Positions 6,881 to 15,546 are shown, counted from the stretch's first letter. The stretch is 64,000 bases of DNA from Marinihelvus sp036351115 (GCA_036351115.1 JAZBOL010000033.1:1-64000), one strand, 5' to 3'. The notes: generated by a model from the sequence alone, not told the origin. Made by a program: numbers and translations.

Positions 6881-7175
6881 AATCACCGCGGAAGGCGACG
6901 GTCGAGTCGTGGTCAAGGGCCGCCTGGATGCGGCGCGGGCGCCCCGTGCCCAGGAATTTCTCGACCGCATCGAGGGGGCATGCATCATCAACATGGCGCA
7001 ACTCGAATACATTTCGAGCGCGGGTCTCGGCGTGCTGCTGCGCACGCACAAGCGTCTTCTCGAAAAGGGCGAAGGGGTGCGCCTGGTCGAGGTCAATTCC
7101 CATATCTACGACATCTTTACCTACTCGGGTTTCGATCGGCTTTTTCATATCGAATCCCGGGCCGCATCGGACTGA
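6873..7175 (+). CDS. STAS-domain anti-anti-sigma factor (RsbV-like)
   Basis: This 100-residue single STAS domain carries the phosphorylatable serine region YISSAGLGVLL (about residues 46-56). By family knowledge it is phosphorylated by the overlapping RsbW-like kinase and dephosphorylated by the RsbU-like phosphatase, completing a three-part partner-switching circuit. The ATG at 6873 lies inside the end of the kinase gene. The circuit's output, which could be a sigma factor or a non-sigma target, is not shown by the sequence. Confidence 0.92.
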   Translation: MFEITAEGDGRVVVKGRLDAARAPRAQEFLDRIEGACIINMAQLEYISSAGLGVLLRTHKRLLEKGEGVRLVEVNSHIYDIFTYSGFDRLFHIESRAASD

Positions 7176-7213
7176 ATGTGAAGCCCACACTCCCCACCAA
7201 CCGCTCTGCCGGC

Positions 7214-7219
7214 GGAACC
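7214..7219 (+). promoter_or_regulatory. Possible ECF-type -35 box ahead of the sigma gene
   Basis: GGAACC at 7214-7219 matches the common -35 core of ECF-controlled promoters and lies 65 nt before the ECF sigma start. A clear -10 could not be fixed, so autoregulation is only a suggestion. Confidence 0.3.
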
Positions 7220-7283
7220 GTACCTTTTTCGGCAACGCTATCGGCGACTTTTTGGGCAACTTTTTTCGCGGAGACCGGTAGTT

Positions 7284-7826
7284 GTGGGTAAGGACCAGGA
7301 TCAGGCGCTGATCGAGGACTGCCGAAATGGCGATCGACGCGCGCTGGGCTCCCTGGTCCGGCGGTACGAGCGGCCCATCTACAACGCCGCCTATCGCATG
7401 CTCGGTACGGCGGACGAGGCAGCCGATGTCGCCCAGACGACCTTCCTGAAGGCGTTTGAGAACCTTCATCGCTACAACCCGCAGTACAAGTTTTTCAGCT
7501 GGATTTACCGCATCGCGGTGAACGAGTCCATCAACCAGCTCAATCGGCGCAAGCGCCTGGATGAGCTGGGGGACAACGAGGTGGCGTCGGGCCCGGGGCC
7601 GGACGCAACCTTCGACGCAGACCAGGTGAGCGAGGAACTGCAAAAGGCCCTCATGACCCTGACGCAGGATCACCGTGCGGTGATCGTGCTGCGGCACTTC
7701 ACCGAGATCAGCTACCGGGAGATCGGGGAGATTCTCCAGATTCCGGAGAAGACGGTGAAATCCCGGCTGTTTTCGGCCCGCAAGGCCATGAAGGCGCAGT
7801 TGGAGCGCAAGGGGTATACCCCATGA
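7284..7826 (+). CDS. RpoE-like ECF sigma factor
   Basis: This 180-residue sigma factor has a sigma-2 region (about 10-90, DEAADVAQTTFLKAFENL and WIYRIAVNESINQLNRRKR) and a sigma-4 region (about 120-175, FTEISYREIGEILQIPEKTVKSRL). The start is GTG 7284 with GGAGA 8-11 nt upstream. It overlaps the anti-sigma gene by ATGA, the standard arrangement for a sigma/anti-sigma pair. The activating signal is unknown. The PrsW-type protease two genes downstream suggests release by membrane proteolysis. Confidence 0.94.
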   Translation: MGKDQDQALIEDCRNGDRRALGSLVRRYERPIYNAAYRMLGTADEAADVAQTTFLKAFENLHRYNPQYKFFSWIYRIAVNESINQLNRRKRLDELGDNEVASGPGPDATFDADQVSEELQKALMTLTQDHRAVIVLRHFTEISYREIGEILQIPEKTVKSRLFSARKAMKAQLERKGYTP

Positions 7827-8599
7827 TGGATGAAATGGACAAAGAACGGATCCAGGAGCTGGTCCAGGCGGGCGTCGACGGAGAACTCGACGCCGAAGGC
7901 CGGCAGCGTCTCGCTGCGCTGCTGGACGAGTCCGCGGAAGCGCGCGCGCTCCATGAAGACCTGGAGCGGCTCAAGGCGTTTATCGACCGGGCGCCGGAAT
8001 TGCCGGTACCGGACAGCCTGCACGATGCGATCGTGCGCGGCGTAACGCTGCCCAGTCCGCCGGCCTGGAAACGCTGGCTCCGGTTTTCCGAGCTGCCCGG
8101 ATTTGTTCGCTACGGGATGGCCGGCGCGGCAGCAATGGTGCTGACCGTGGTGGTGTATCAGGCGGGCGAACAGCTCGATCCGGCGCAGGGCTATGACGAC
8201 CTGGTGGGCACCATCGCCGCGAGCGGCCCTGATGCGCGCAAGGTGGACGAGGTTAAATTCGGGAGCGCGGACGCACGGGGTGAGGCCCGGCTGCTTGCCA
8301 AGCCGGAAGGCTACGCGCTGGCCGTGGACCTCGACCTCGCGGCGCCGACGGAACTCGCGATCACCCTGCCCGGGGAGGCCTACCGGTTCAACGCCTTTGC
8401 GCAGGGCGCGGATTCGCTGTCCGCCGTTTCCTGGTCCGGAAACCGGCTTACGGCGACGGCCGACGGCAAGCAGCGTTTCGTGGTGCTGCTGAGTGAGTCC
8501 ACCGGCGACCCGTCCCCCGGTGAGATCACGCTCAGCCTGTCACGCAATGGCACCGTACTCCTTGCCGGCGCGCTCGATCCCTCGACTGCAAGGGACTGA
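7823..8599 (+). CDS. Single-pass membrane anti-sigma factor
   Basis: This 258-residue protein has an acidic N-terminal cytoplasmic domain (1-80, typical QELVQAGVDGELD start), one membrane segment (about 93-113) and an extracytoplasmic domain of about 140 residues. The N-terminus lacks the HxxxCxxC zinc motif, so it is not a zinc-binding anti-sigma factor. The C-terminal domain is beta-rich in appearance (repeated short hydrophobic strands) and could sense an envelope signal. It overlaps the sigma gene by 4 nt and is followed by prsW-like after 23 nt. Confidence 0.85.
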   Translation: MMDEMDKERIQELVQAGVDGELDAEGRQRLAALLDESAEARALHEDLERLKAFIDRAPELPVPDSLHDAIVRGVTLPSPPAWKRWLRFSELPGFVRYGMAGAAAMVLTVVVYQAGEQLDPAQGYDDLVGTIAASGPDARKVDEVKFGSADARGEARLLAKPEGYALAVDLDLAAPTELAITLPGEAYRFNAFAQGADSLSAVSWSGNRLTATADGKQRFVVLLSESTGDPSPGEITLSLSRNGTVLLAGALDPSTARD

Positions 8600-8622
8600 T
8601 TCCGCAGGTCGGGGCACCGGGT

Positions 8623-9642
8623 ATGACGGAGGGACTGGCCGTACTGGCGCCGGTAGGTTTACTGCCGGTCCTGTTCTACCTGGTCATGCTGGTGTTCATG
8701 GATTCCTACAAGCTCGTGACCCTGCGCGGCGTGGTCTCGGCGATCCTGGCCGGCGCGGCCCTCACCGGGCTGGCCTATCTCCTCAACTCCCTGTTGCGCG
8801 AGGCGTTCGACCTGTCGTTCATGGAAACCTCGCGCCTGGTCGCACCCATCACGGAGGAGGTGCTCAAGGCGCTGGTGGTGATCTGGATGTTCCGGACGCA
8901 TCGGATCGGATTCCTGGTCGATAGCGCCATCTTCGGATTTGCCGTCGGTGCCGGCTTCGCCGTGGCGGAGAATTTCTTTTACCTGGCCAGCGATACGGAA
9001 CAGAACCTGGCCGTCTGGATCGTACGGGGCTTCGGAACGGCCATCATGCACGGCTCGGTGACAGCGATTTTCGCGATCGCGTCGCAGGCGCTGACGGAGC
9101 GCAACGTGCGCATCAATCCGTTGCGATACCTTCCCGGACTGCTGCTCGCCATTTTCCTGCACGGGATATACAACCAGTTCCTCGTTCATCCGATCGTTTC
9201 CACCCTGGCGCTCATGGTCGTGGTGCCGCCCCTGGTGCACACCGTGTTTCGTCTCAGCGCGGCCCGGATTCACCGGTGGCTGGAACTGGACTTCGATGCG
9301 GATGCGCTGCTTTTGGAGCAAATCAATTCGGCGGAGTTTTCCAGCAGCCGCATTGGGCGCTTTCTCAACGATCTGCGCCAGGCCTTCGACGGGCCCGTGG
9401 TGGTGGACATGCTCTGCTATCTGCGCCTGTACACGGAACTCGCCATGCGGGCCAAGGGTATGCTCATGGCGCGAGCGGCGGGGCTGGACATCCCGGCGGG
9501 AGAAAGAACGCGGGAGAAATTTGCCGAACTCCAGTACCTGGAGAAAAGTATCGGCAAGACCGGCATCCTCGCCATGAGCCCCTTCCTGCACATGGAGCGA
9601 AAGGACCTCTGGCAACTCAAGGTGCTGGCTGCGGCGGACTGA
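8623..9642 (+). CDS. PrsW-family intramembrane protease
   Basis: This 339-residue polytopic membrane protein has the PrsW/CAAX-like signatures: Glu78-Glu79 in TEEVLKAL, a FAVAENFFYL element, and conserved histidines in IMHGSVTAIF and FLHGIYNQF. Bacillus PrsW makes the first cut in the anti-sigma factor RsiW. Here the gene lies directly behind an ECF sigma/anti-sigma pair, so cleavage of that anti-sigma is the natural hypothesis. A soluble tail of about 120 residues follows the membrane core. Confidence 0.9.
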   Translation: MTEGLAVLAPVGLLPVLFYLVMLVFMDSYKLVTLRGVVSAILAGAALTGLAYLLNSLLREAFDLSFMETSRLVAPITEEVLKALVVIWMFRTHRIGFLVDSAIFGFAVGAGFAVAENFFYLASDTEQNLAVWIVRGFGTAIMHGSVTAIFAIASQALTERNVRINPLRYLPGLLLAIFLHGIYNQFLVHPIVSTLALMVVVPPLVHTVFRLSAARIHRWLELDFDADALLLEQINSAEFSSSRIGRFLNDLRQAFDGPVVVDMLCYLRLYTELAMRAKGMLMARAAGLDIPAGERTREKFAELQYLEKSIGKTGILAMSPFLHMERKDLWQLKVLAAAD

Positions 9643-9735
9643 GGACATTGGCGTGAAACGCCGGCAACCCGGGCGCACGGGCTGACAGGAACAGCGATGG
9701 CGACCTGGCCGGTCCGGGGACTGCAGATGGCGGGC

Positions 9736-9766
9736 AAAAAAAAGGCCGGAATCGCTTCCGGCCTTT
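9736..9766 (-). terminator. Minus-strand Rho-independent terminator
   Basis: An 11-bp perfect stem (9741-9751 with 9756-9766, loop TCGC) is followed on the minus strand by eight T residues (9743-9736). On the plus strand only TTTCC follows, so it serves mainly minus-strand transcripts although the nearest minus gene ends 360 nt away. Confidence 0.85.
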
Positions 9767-10044
9767 CCAGCGACCCGTCGGTCGCTCCCCTTGCAGTCTG
9801 AAATTCGTCAGACACCCCTCATTCCTACTGATACAACCGTATTTCCAGGCGAATTCGTATCACAGGAATACAAAGTTCTCTGGAGGACTGCTTCTGCGGG
9901 GTCTCACCCGTGGCCTTTTCCCCGAGTCGATGATCTGATTTGACCCGGGTTGCCGTAAGTACAGGTAAGGGAGATGCCCGGCAGGATGTCGGGTAACGGG
10001 TCACGATCCACCGCGTGATCCACCAAGGGACTGGATAACAAGGC

Positions 10045-10078
10045 CTGGGGCCGGCACTCGAAAGGGTGTCGGCCCCAG
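10045..10078. terminator. Hairpin near the kinase 3' end
   Basis: A 13-bp stem with one G-T pair (10045-10057 with 10066-10078) has an 8-nt loop. Downstream T content is weak on either strand (TGCTTTCT on plus), so it may be a modest terminator or an RNA 3' stabiliser. Confidence 0.5.
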
Positions 10079-10129
10079 TGCTTTCTGGCCGAACGCCAAT
10101 GCAGTCATCCGTCTCGTACGGAGCGGTTG

Positions 10130-12982
10130 TCAGTAGCGGGACGTGAGGGGCGGAGGGCGCCGATCCAGGCGCAGGGTCTCGACCGCCGCCCGGCTGCGCT
10201 GTACGTCCGGGTGCGTGTCGGGATACAGACCCCGGCGGATCGACAGGGCGCGTTCGAGGTAAGTGAGCGCGTCTTCCTTGTCTCCCAGGTGCCAGCGAAT
10301 CAGGCCCAGGTAGTGCAGTGCGCGCGCCGTGCTTCGGTGTTTCGGGCCGCGGATGCGTTCAAAGGTCACTTCCGCCTGGAGCATCAGGGGGTCGGCAGCC
10401 TCGAAATCCCCGAGGCTGCCCAGCGCCAGGGCCGTGTTGAAGCGACTGAAGGCCGTCAGCAGGTGACCGGACCCGAAGGCTTCGAGGCGCACGTCGAGCA
10501 GGGACTGGTGAATGTCCAGGGCCCGCTCGTAGTCGCCGCGCTGCCAGGCCAGCCAGCCGAGCGTGTCCCAGACGGCGCGGGTCTGCCGGTCCTCGGGTCC
10601 GTGCCAGAATTCCGCCAGCTCCAGGGCACGCAGCAGGGATTGCTCGGCGGGTTCGTGATCGCCGGCGAAGCCCTGGTTGATGCCCAGGGCGACCAGGGTG
10701 GGTACGAGGTCCGGGCTTTCCCGTCCTTCCGCGCGTTCCCGCAGCGCCACGGCCCGCTGGCCGGCGATGATGCCCTCGCTGTAGCGGCCCCAGCGGGTCA
10801 GGGCCCGGACGAGATTTTCCAGGGCCCGAATCGCATTGGGGTCATCCGGCGACTCGATGGCGGACCAGACTTCGTAGGCCTCGCGCAGGTGCACCTCCGC
10901 CTCTTCGAGCTGGCCGAGTTCCTCTTCCGCGGCGGCCAGGTTTTCGAGCGCGTTGGCCGTGCGCTGGCTGTTGCCGAGGACACGCCGGTACAGGTCCGTG
11001 GCCTGGGCGAAATACACTTCCGCGTCGGCAAACTGCCCCCGGTCCAGATTGATCAGGCCCAGGTCATACTGCGAATCGGCCAGGGCCCGGTCGTCCAGGC
11101 CGCTCATCTCCAGCTCGCGGATCTCCAGGGCCCGTTCATAGGCGTCCACCGCTTCGTCGAGCCTGGACTGGTCGCGGTAGAGCTCGCCCAGGCGGCTCCA
11201 GAGGTCTGCGGTCACCTCGAGTTTTCTTGGCTGCGCATTGCGGGCGATCTGCAGGGCCTCGAGCAGCATGGGTTCGGCCTCTTCGTAGCTCATGCGGGTG
11301 CGATAGACGCTGGCGAGCTGGCCCATGCTCTCCGCCACGTCCGGGTGGTTGGGGCCGAGGAGTTCGCGGCGCGTTTCCAGCGCGTCGAGAAACATCCGTT
11401 CGGCCTCGTCCAGCATGTAAACGTCGCGGTAGATTCCTCCCAGCAGCTGGCGCAACCGCGCCCGGGCGATGGGATCGAGCGCATCCATGTTGTCCAGGTT
11501 GTTCGCGCCGACGGCGAGAAGTTCCTCCGTGGTCATGCGTTCCGGGGTCCCCGTGGCCTCGCCGGTCAGCTGGAACAGGCTGGTCATGAAATTGGCCAGT
11601 TCCCGGGATTCGGACAAGGCTTCCTGGGCCGCGAGGGCTTCGCGGTTGGCGCGTTCCGCTTCGAGATTGGCCCGCCGTGCTTCTCCGGACCAGGCGATGA
11701 GACCGAGCAGCAGGGCGACCACCAGGAGCAGGCCGGCGCCCACCAGGCCAAGGTGACGCTGGACGAACAGGTTGGCGACGTAGGTAAAGTCCTGCGGGTG
11801 GGCGTTGACCGGCTTGCGGTCGAGATAGTTCAGCAGATCATCATGGAAGGCCGCGACGGTGGGATAGCGCGCTTCCCGATCCCGCGCGATGGCTTTCATG
11901 ATGATGGCGTCGAGGTCGCTGCTCAGGGTCTTCGCCAGACGCGCGGGCCGGGTGTTTCTGACGGCAGCGATGCCCTCGGCCTGGTCGGTGGCCATGGCCG
12001 TGATCTGCTGAGCCGGATGCAGGGGCGTGTCCTCGTTGATTTTGCGCCACACCTCTTCCATGGAATCCCCGGGCTCGTCGAAGGGACGCCGGCCGCAGAC
12101 CAGCTCGTACAGCACGATGCCGAGCGTGTAGACGTCCGCACGGGTATCCAGCCCAAGGTCGTCGCCCCCGGGCTCGAGGGACTCGGGGGAGGAATACCCG
12201 GGGGTGCCGGCTCGCTGGCCTTTCTGGCGCGCTTCGCCCAGGGCCTCGTCGATGCCGAGGGAGATGCCGAAGTCGATGACCTTGACCAGGGGAATGTTGT
12301 CGATTTCCGCGACGAGGATGTTCGAGGGCTTGAGGTCGCGGTGGAGCAGCTGCCGCTGGTGGGCGTGCTGCACCGCGAGCAACACGTCCATGAAGATGTG
12401 CAGGCGCTGGTAGATGTCCAGGTTGTTGCTGTCGCAGTAGCGGGTGATCGGCTTTCCCCGGACCAGCTCCATGGCGAAGAAAAGCTTGCCGTCATCGGTC
12501 GATCCGGCTTCGAACATCTGCGCGATGTTCGGGTGGCTCAGCCGGGCCAGGGAACGTCGCTCGGCGTCGAAGCGCGCTTCGTCGGCACTGCTGGACAGGC
12601 CGTGCCGCATGATCTTCAGGGCCACCTGCCGCTGTATCGGCTCCTTCTGGTAGGCCAGGTACACACGACCCATGCCGCCCTCGCCGAGCACTTCCTCGAG
12701 CGTGTAGTGCCCGATGGTTCGGCGGATGGGTTCTTTCGTGTCCTGTTCCCGGGCTTGCTCGAGGGCATCGAGATCCAGGTCCATGGTGGTCATGAGCGGA
12801 TTGTCGAGCAGCTTTTCGCTGTCGCTTTCGCCCTCGATCAATTCGATGACCCGTCGAATGACGTCGGGATCGTCCGTGGCACCTTCGAGGTGCGCACGCC
12901 GGGCGTCCGGTTCCAGGTCGATGACCGCGTCGAGCAGCTCGGCGATGAGCTGGTCCCGACTGATTTGCGACTTGGCATCCAT
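10130..12982 (-). CDS. Transmembrane Ser/Thr protein kinase with TPR repeats
   Basis: This 950-residue protein has a short N-terminal helical module (about 11-65), a Hanks-type kinase domain (about 88-360), one membrane helix (about 410-432) and a long extracytoplasmic TPR array (about 500-930). Kinase motifs are intact: GEGGMGRVY loop, the Lys in VALKIM, HRDLKPSN and DFG (VIDFGIS). It lies 16 nt behind an ECF sigma gene. Sigma/kinase/TPR pairs of this type are common in Xanthomonadales and related bacteria. The kinase substrate is unknown. The TPR part probably binds peptides or envelope proteins. Confidence 0.93.
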   Translation of the reverse strand: MDAKSQISRDQLIAELLDAVIDLEPDARRAHLEGATDDPDVIRRVIELIEGESDSEKLLDNPLMTTMDLDLDALEQAREQDTKEPIRRTIGHYTLEEVLGEGGMGRVYLAYQKEPIQRQVALKIMRHGLSSSADEARFDAERRSLARLSHPNIAQMFEAGSTDDGKLFFAMELVRGKPITRYCDSNNLDIYQRLHIFMDVLLAVQHAHQRQLLHRDLKPSNILVAEIDNIPLVKVIDFGISLGIDEALGEARQKGQRAGTPGYSSPESLEPGGDDLGLDTRADVYTLGIVLYELVCGRRPFDEPGDSMEEVWRKINEDTPLHPAQQITAMATDQAEGIAAVRNTRPARLAKTLSSDLDAIIMKAIARDREARYPTVAAFHDDLLNYLDRKPVNAHPQDFTYVANLFVQRHLGLVGAGLLLVVALLLGLIAWSGEARRANLEAERANREALAAQEALSESRELANFMTSLFQLTGEATGTPERMTTEELLAVGANNLDNMDALDPIARARLRQLLGGIYRDVYMLDEAERMFLDALETRRELLGPNHPDVAESMGQLASVYRTRMSYEEAEPMLLEALQIARNAQPRKLEVTADLWSRLGELYRDQSRLDEAVDAYERALEIRELEMSGLDDRALADSQYDLGLINLDRGQFADAEVYFAQATDLYRRVLGNSQRTANALENLAAAEEELGQLEEAEVHLREAYEVWSAIESPDDPNAIRALENLVRALTRWGRYSEGIIAGQRAVALRERAEGRESPDLVPTLVALGINQGFAGDHEPAEQSLLRALELAEFWHGPEDRQTRAVWDTLGWLAWQRGDYERALDIHQSLLDVRLEAFGSGHLLTAFSRFNTALALGSLGDFEAADPLMLQAEVTFERIRGPKHRSTARALHYLGLIRWHLGDKEDALTYLERALSIRRGLYPDTHPDVQRSRAAVETLRLDRRPPPLTSRY

Positions 12983-12998
12983 GCGTCGGCGCTGGGCT

Positions 12999-13574
12999 TC
13001 AGTCTTCCTGGTCGGCGGACAACCAGTCGTGGAGCAACATGCGCGCCACCCGCCAGTCCCGGGCCACGGTCGGAACGGAGATGCCGAGCACTTCCGCGAC
13101 TTCCTCCTGGGACATGCCGCCGAAATAGCGCAATACCACGACCTGCTCCTGCCGGGGGTTCACCGCCTTGAGGCGGGCGAGGGCGTCGTCCAGGGCCAGG
13201 ATGTCGACGTCGTCGGGACCGGCGGAAATCGCGCCTTCGACGAGGGTGACCCGGTCCGCGGGATCGAAACGTTTGTCCGCGTTCTTTTTCCGCGCATGGT
13301 CGATCAGGAGGTGCCGCATGGCCTGGGCCGCCGCCGCGAGAAAGTGGGAACGGTTTTTGAAGGGCGTGTCCGTCGGCGCGTTCATGCGCATGAGTGCTTC
13401 GTTGACCAGGGCCGTGGGCTGCAGCGTGTGGCCGGCGCGCTGCTGGGCCATGTAGGCACCGGCGGTTCGATGCAGTTCGTGGTAGAGCAGGGGCAGCAGC
13501 GCGTCCAGCGCCTTGGCGTCGCCGGTGCTCCAGCGGTCGAGAAGCAGGGTGATTTCGCTGTCCGTGTCGGTCAT
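12999..13574 (-). CDS. ECF sigma factor of the kinase-linked (TIGR02999-like) group
   Basis: This 191-residue sigma factor begins MTDTDSEITLLLDRW and has the family's LLPLLYHELHRTAGAYMAQQ and LQPTALVNEALMRM stretches (sigma-2), followed by a sigma-4 region ending in MSQEEVAEVLGISVPTVARDW. It lacks an adjacent anti-sigma gene. The downstream kinase may control it instead, as proposed for this ECF group. The ATG at 13574 is chosen because a much longer frame upstream shows no family residues. Confidence 0.93.
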   Translation of the reverse strand: MTDTDSEITLLLDRWSTGDAKALDALLPLLYHELHRTAGAYMAQQRAGHTLQPTALVNEALMRMNAPTDTPFKNRSHFLAAAAQAMRHLLIDHARKKNADKRFDPADRVTLVEGAISAGPDDVDILALDDALARLKAVNPRQEQVVVLRYFGGMSQEEVAEVLGISVPTVARDWRVARMLLHDWLSADQED

Positions 13575-13820
13575 GGGTTGCCCGTTGGCTGTACCGGCGG
13601 CGCCTGCTCCGCCGGGTTGGTCTTGTTGTGCTTCATCGTCATACCCCTCCCAGTCCGTGCCGGCCCGGTGGAAGGCCGACGACACGATTGTACATGGGCG
13701 GAGCGGGGCGGGAAAAAGTGCGCTGATACGAAAACCCCGCGGGTCTCGTGCGTAGGAATAAGGAGGGCAAGGATTGCCCAAGCGATAAAGCCACGATGCG
13801 TTACACAGAGAATCCAGGGA

Positions 13821-14096
13821 ATGGATCGAAACCATAAAACGCCAGGCAGAGCTGCTCCTGCGGAACCTCGACAAGACCGCCTCCTGGCGGTCTTGCTCGA
13901 AGGTGTTCTGGACCTCGAGCTCGCCGCCGCCCGAAGCTGGCTCGAAGCCTCGAGCGCACCACCCCCGCTGGTCGAACGAACCCTGCGCCTTGTGCGCGAG
14001 GGGAGATTGCCGGACCACTTCCTCGCCAGCCCGTTCAAACCGAGCCGCTACGAGCGGCTTTTACCTGTCGCCACCCGTTCCATGTCGAAACCCTGA
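13821..14096 (+). CDS. Small protein resembling the kinase N-terminal module
   Basis: This 91-residue ORF starts at ATG 13821 with CCAGGGA upstream. Residues 18-72 align by eye with residues 10-64 of the nearby kinase: DRLLAVLLEGVLDLE against DQLIAELLDAVIDLE, then a matching leucine/arginine helix and a FLASPF against LLDNPL ending. There is no kinase domain after it. It could be a free-standing docking module divergent from the ECF gene, or a remnant of a duplicated kinase. Coding status is supported by the similarity but not proved. Confidence 0.6.
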   Translation: MDRNHKTPGRAAPAEPRQDRLLAVLLEGVLDLELAAARSWLEASSAPPPLVERTLRLVREGRLPDHFLASPFKPSRYERLLPVATRSMSKP

Positions 14097-14243
14097 GCCT
14101 TTCCCCTCGCCGGGGCGGTTCCGTCCCGGGCCTGAAAAGCGCCTCTGGTCCCCGCATCCTTCGCGATGGAATTTCCGAAGAGTGCCGGTCCCGATTTGCT
14201 GTTAGACTGAAAAGTCCCCTAGAACGCAGATTGGGAAAAAACC

Positions 14244-14822
14244 ATGTTCGACAAGCGCAAAGACGGAAACCAGGAAGGTCCGAAGGCCCACTTCGACGCG
14301 GGTCTTAACGATCTGTCGGCCAATACCCAGGCGCGACAGACTCAAGCCAGTGGAAGGGCGGCCGTGATCGGCCCGCGCATCAAGATCAACGGCGATGTCA
14401 GCGGTGAGGAAAACCTCGTCATCGAAGGCCGGGTCGAAGGCAGCGTGCACCTGAAGGAATATCGGGTGGACGTGGGGCCCTCGGGCATTGTCAAGGCCAA
14501 CATCGACGCCAAGGTCGTCAAGATCGACGGTACGGTGCAAGGCGATGTGGTGGCCAGTGAAATGGCCACGATTTCCCGCACCGGCAACGTGCGCGGCAAC
14601 ATCACGGCCCCGCGCATGACCCTTGAAGACGGCGCCAAGTTCAAAGGCAGCATCGATATGGATCCGGGTGATGCCGCCAAAGGCGATGCGTCCAAAAAGG
14701 ATTCCAAGGTCGAGCCGAAGGCCGACAGGAATCCCGCTCAGGAGGCCAAGTCCACCAGCAATGGCGCCGCTCCCGTTCCCGACAAGGGTAAGGGCGAACA
14801 AGGCCTGCCGCTGAAAAGCTGA
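14244..14822 (+). CDS. Bactofilin (polymer-forming cytoskeletal protein)
   Basis: This 192-residue protein has a central bactofilin beta-helix (about 38-135) with the typical period of IKINGDVSGEENLVIEGRVEG and VVKIDGTVQGDVVA. It has flexible, charged N- and C-terminal tails, the latter Lys/Pro/Ser rich. Bactofilins polymerise without nucleotide at the membrane and organise wall enzymes or polar complexes. It appears monocistronic, with its own terminator after it. No M23 peptidase partner, a frequent neighbour, is adjacent. Confidence 0.94.
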   Translation: MFDKRKDGNQEGPKAHFDAGLNDLSANTQARQTQASGRAAVIGPRIKINGDVSGEENLVIEGRVEGSVHLKEYRVDVGPSGIVKANIDAKVVKIDGTVQGDVVASEMATISRTGNVRGNITAPRMTLEDGAKFKGSIDMDPGDAAKGDASKKDSKVEPKADRNPAQEAKSTSNGAAPVPDKGKGEQGLPLKS

Positions 14823-14842
14823 GGTTGATCGGCAGTTGTCCC

Positions 14843-14870
14843 GCAACGCCCGGCACTGACCGGGCGTTGC
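14843..14870 (+). terminator. Terminator-like hairpin after bactofilin
   Basis: A perfect 11-bp stem (14843-14853 with 14860-14870) has a 6-nt loop and is followed by GCTTCCTC, a weak pyrimidine tract. Confidence 0.65.
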
Positions 14871-14892
14871 GCTTCCTCGGGGAGATATTTTC

Positions 14893-15546
14893 TTGATTCA
14901 GCACGTGTCATCGGACGCCGGCGATCGGTCCGGAACGGTCCGGCCGCGGCCCGAACTCCCGCCCATGGAGCGACAGCAGAGTCTGTTGTTTCCGGCGATA
15001 TTCAAGAAGCTCGACCTGGGCGGGCGCCTGCGCGTGCTCGATGTCGGGCCGGCGCACAACGAGACCATTCACTTCTTTTCCGGCGTCCGGTGCCGGCTGA
15101 ATTTCGCCGACCTCTACTCCGAGCCGATCACGCTCGAGGGACCGGAGGACCGGGACCCGGCGGCCATGAGGCGGGCCTTCAGCGACGCGCTTGCCATCCC
15201 TGCAGGAGAACAGTTCGATCTTTGCCTGCTCTGGGATTATCCGAACTATCTCGACGACGACGCGTTGCAGGCCTTCGGCGCCGCCCTCGCGCCGCACCTG
15301 CACGCGCGGTCCCGGGCTCATGGCTTCGCCGTTCGCGCCTCGGGCACGAAGATTCGTAACCAGTGGTACGGTATCGACGAGGAACACCTGTTCACCCTGC
15401 GTCCCCCCCGGGTGGAGCAGCCTCGCTTTTACCCCCACCCCCAGGCGATTCTCATCAACCTGCTCACCTGCTTCAGCATCGAGCGGGGCATGCTGCTGCC
15501 CGACGGCCGCCTCGAGGTGTCCATGACGGCCAACCTCGGGGACTGA
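14893..15546 (+). CDS. Methyltransferase-like protein of unknown substrate
   Basis: This 217-residue soluble protein has a class I SAM-methyltransferase-like core: a glycine-containing first strand at about residues 45-52 (LRVLDVGPAHNE), an acidic end of strand 2 (FADLYSEP) and a strand-4 motif FDLCLLWDYPNYLDDD. The nucleotide-binding loop is not a canonical GxGxG, so activity is uncertain. The start is TTG 14893 with GGGGAG about 8 nt upstream. It sits between bactofilin and hemN, in its own short interval. Confidence 0.6.
   Translation: MIQHVSSDAGDRSGTVRPRPELPPMERQQSLLFPAIFKKLDLGGRLRVLDVGPAHNETIHFFSGVRCRLNFADLYSEPITLEGPEDRDPAAMRRAFSDALAIPAGEQFDLCLLWDYPNYLDDDALQAFGAALAPHLHARSRAHGFAVRASGTKIRNQWYGIDEEHLFTLRPPRVEQPRFYPHPQAILINLLTCFSIERGMLLPDGRLEVSMTANLGD

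Larger units (their letters stand above)
9643..10129. other. Structured interval between convergent genes
   Basis: There is no protein gene here. Four stem-loops sit in a row: GTCTGA/TCAGAC (9796-9813), GCGACC/GGTCGC (9770-9785), a long imperfect stem ATTCCT..TGATAC with GTATCA..AGGAAT (9821-9869), and the terminator at 9736-9766. A further 13-bp hairpin lies at 10045-10078. The terminator is oriented for the minus strand, so this is either a long kinase 3' UTR or a separate small RNA. Confidence 0.55.

Noticed and set aside
9826..10085. 6S RNA in the interval after prsW
   Set aside because: I could not form the closing stem or the central bubble with the right flanking pairs.
10127..13171. 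Long plus-strand ORF of 1014 residues
   Set aside because: It is antisense to the kinase gene; GC-rich codon bias keeps it open. The kinase motifs are clear on the minus strand.
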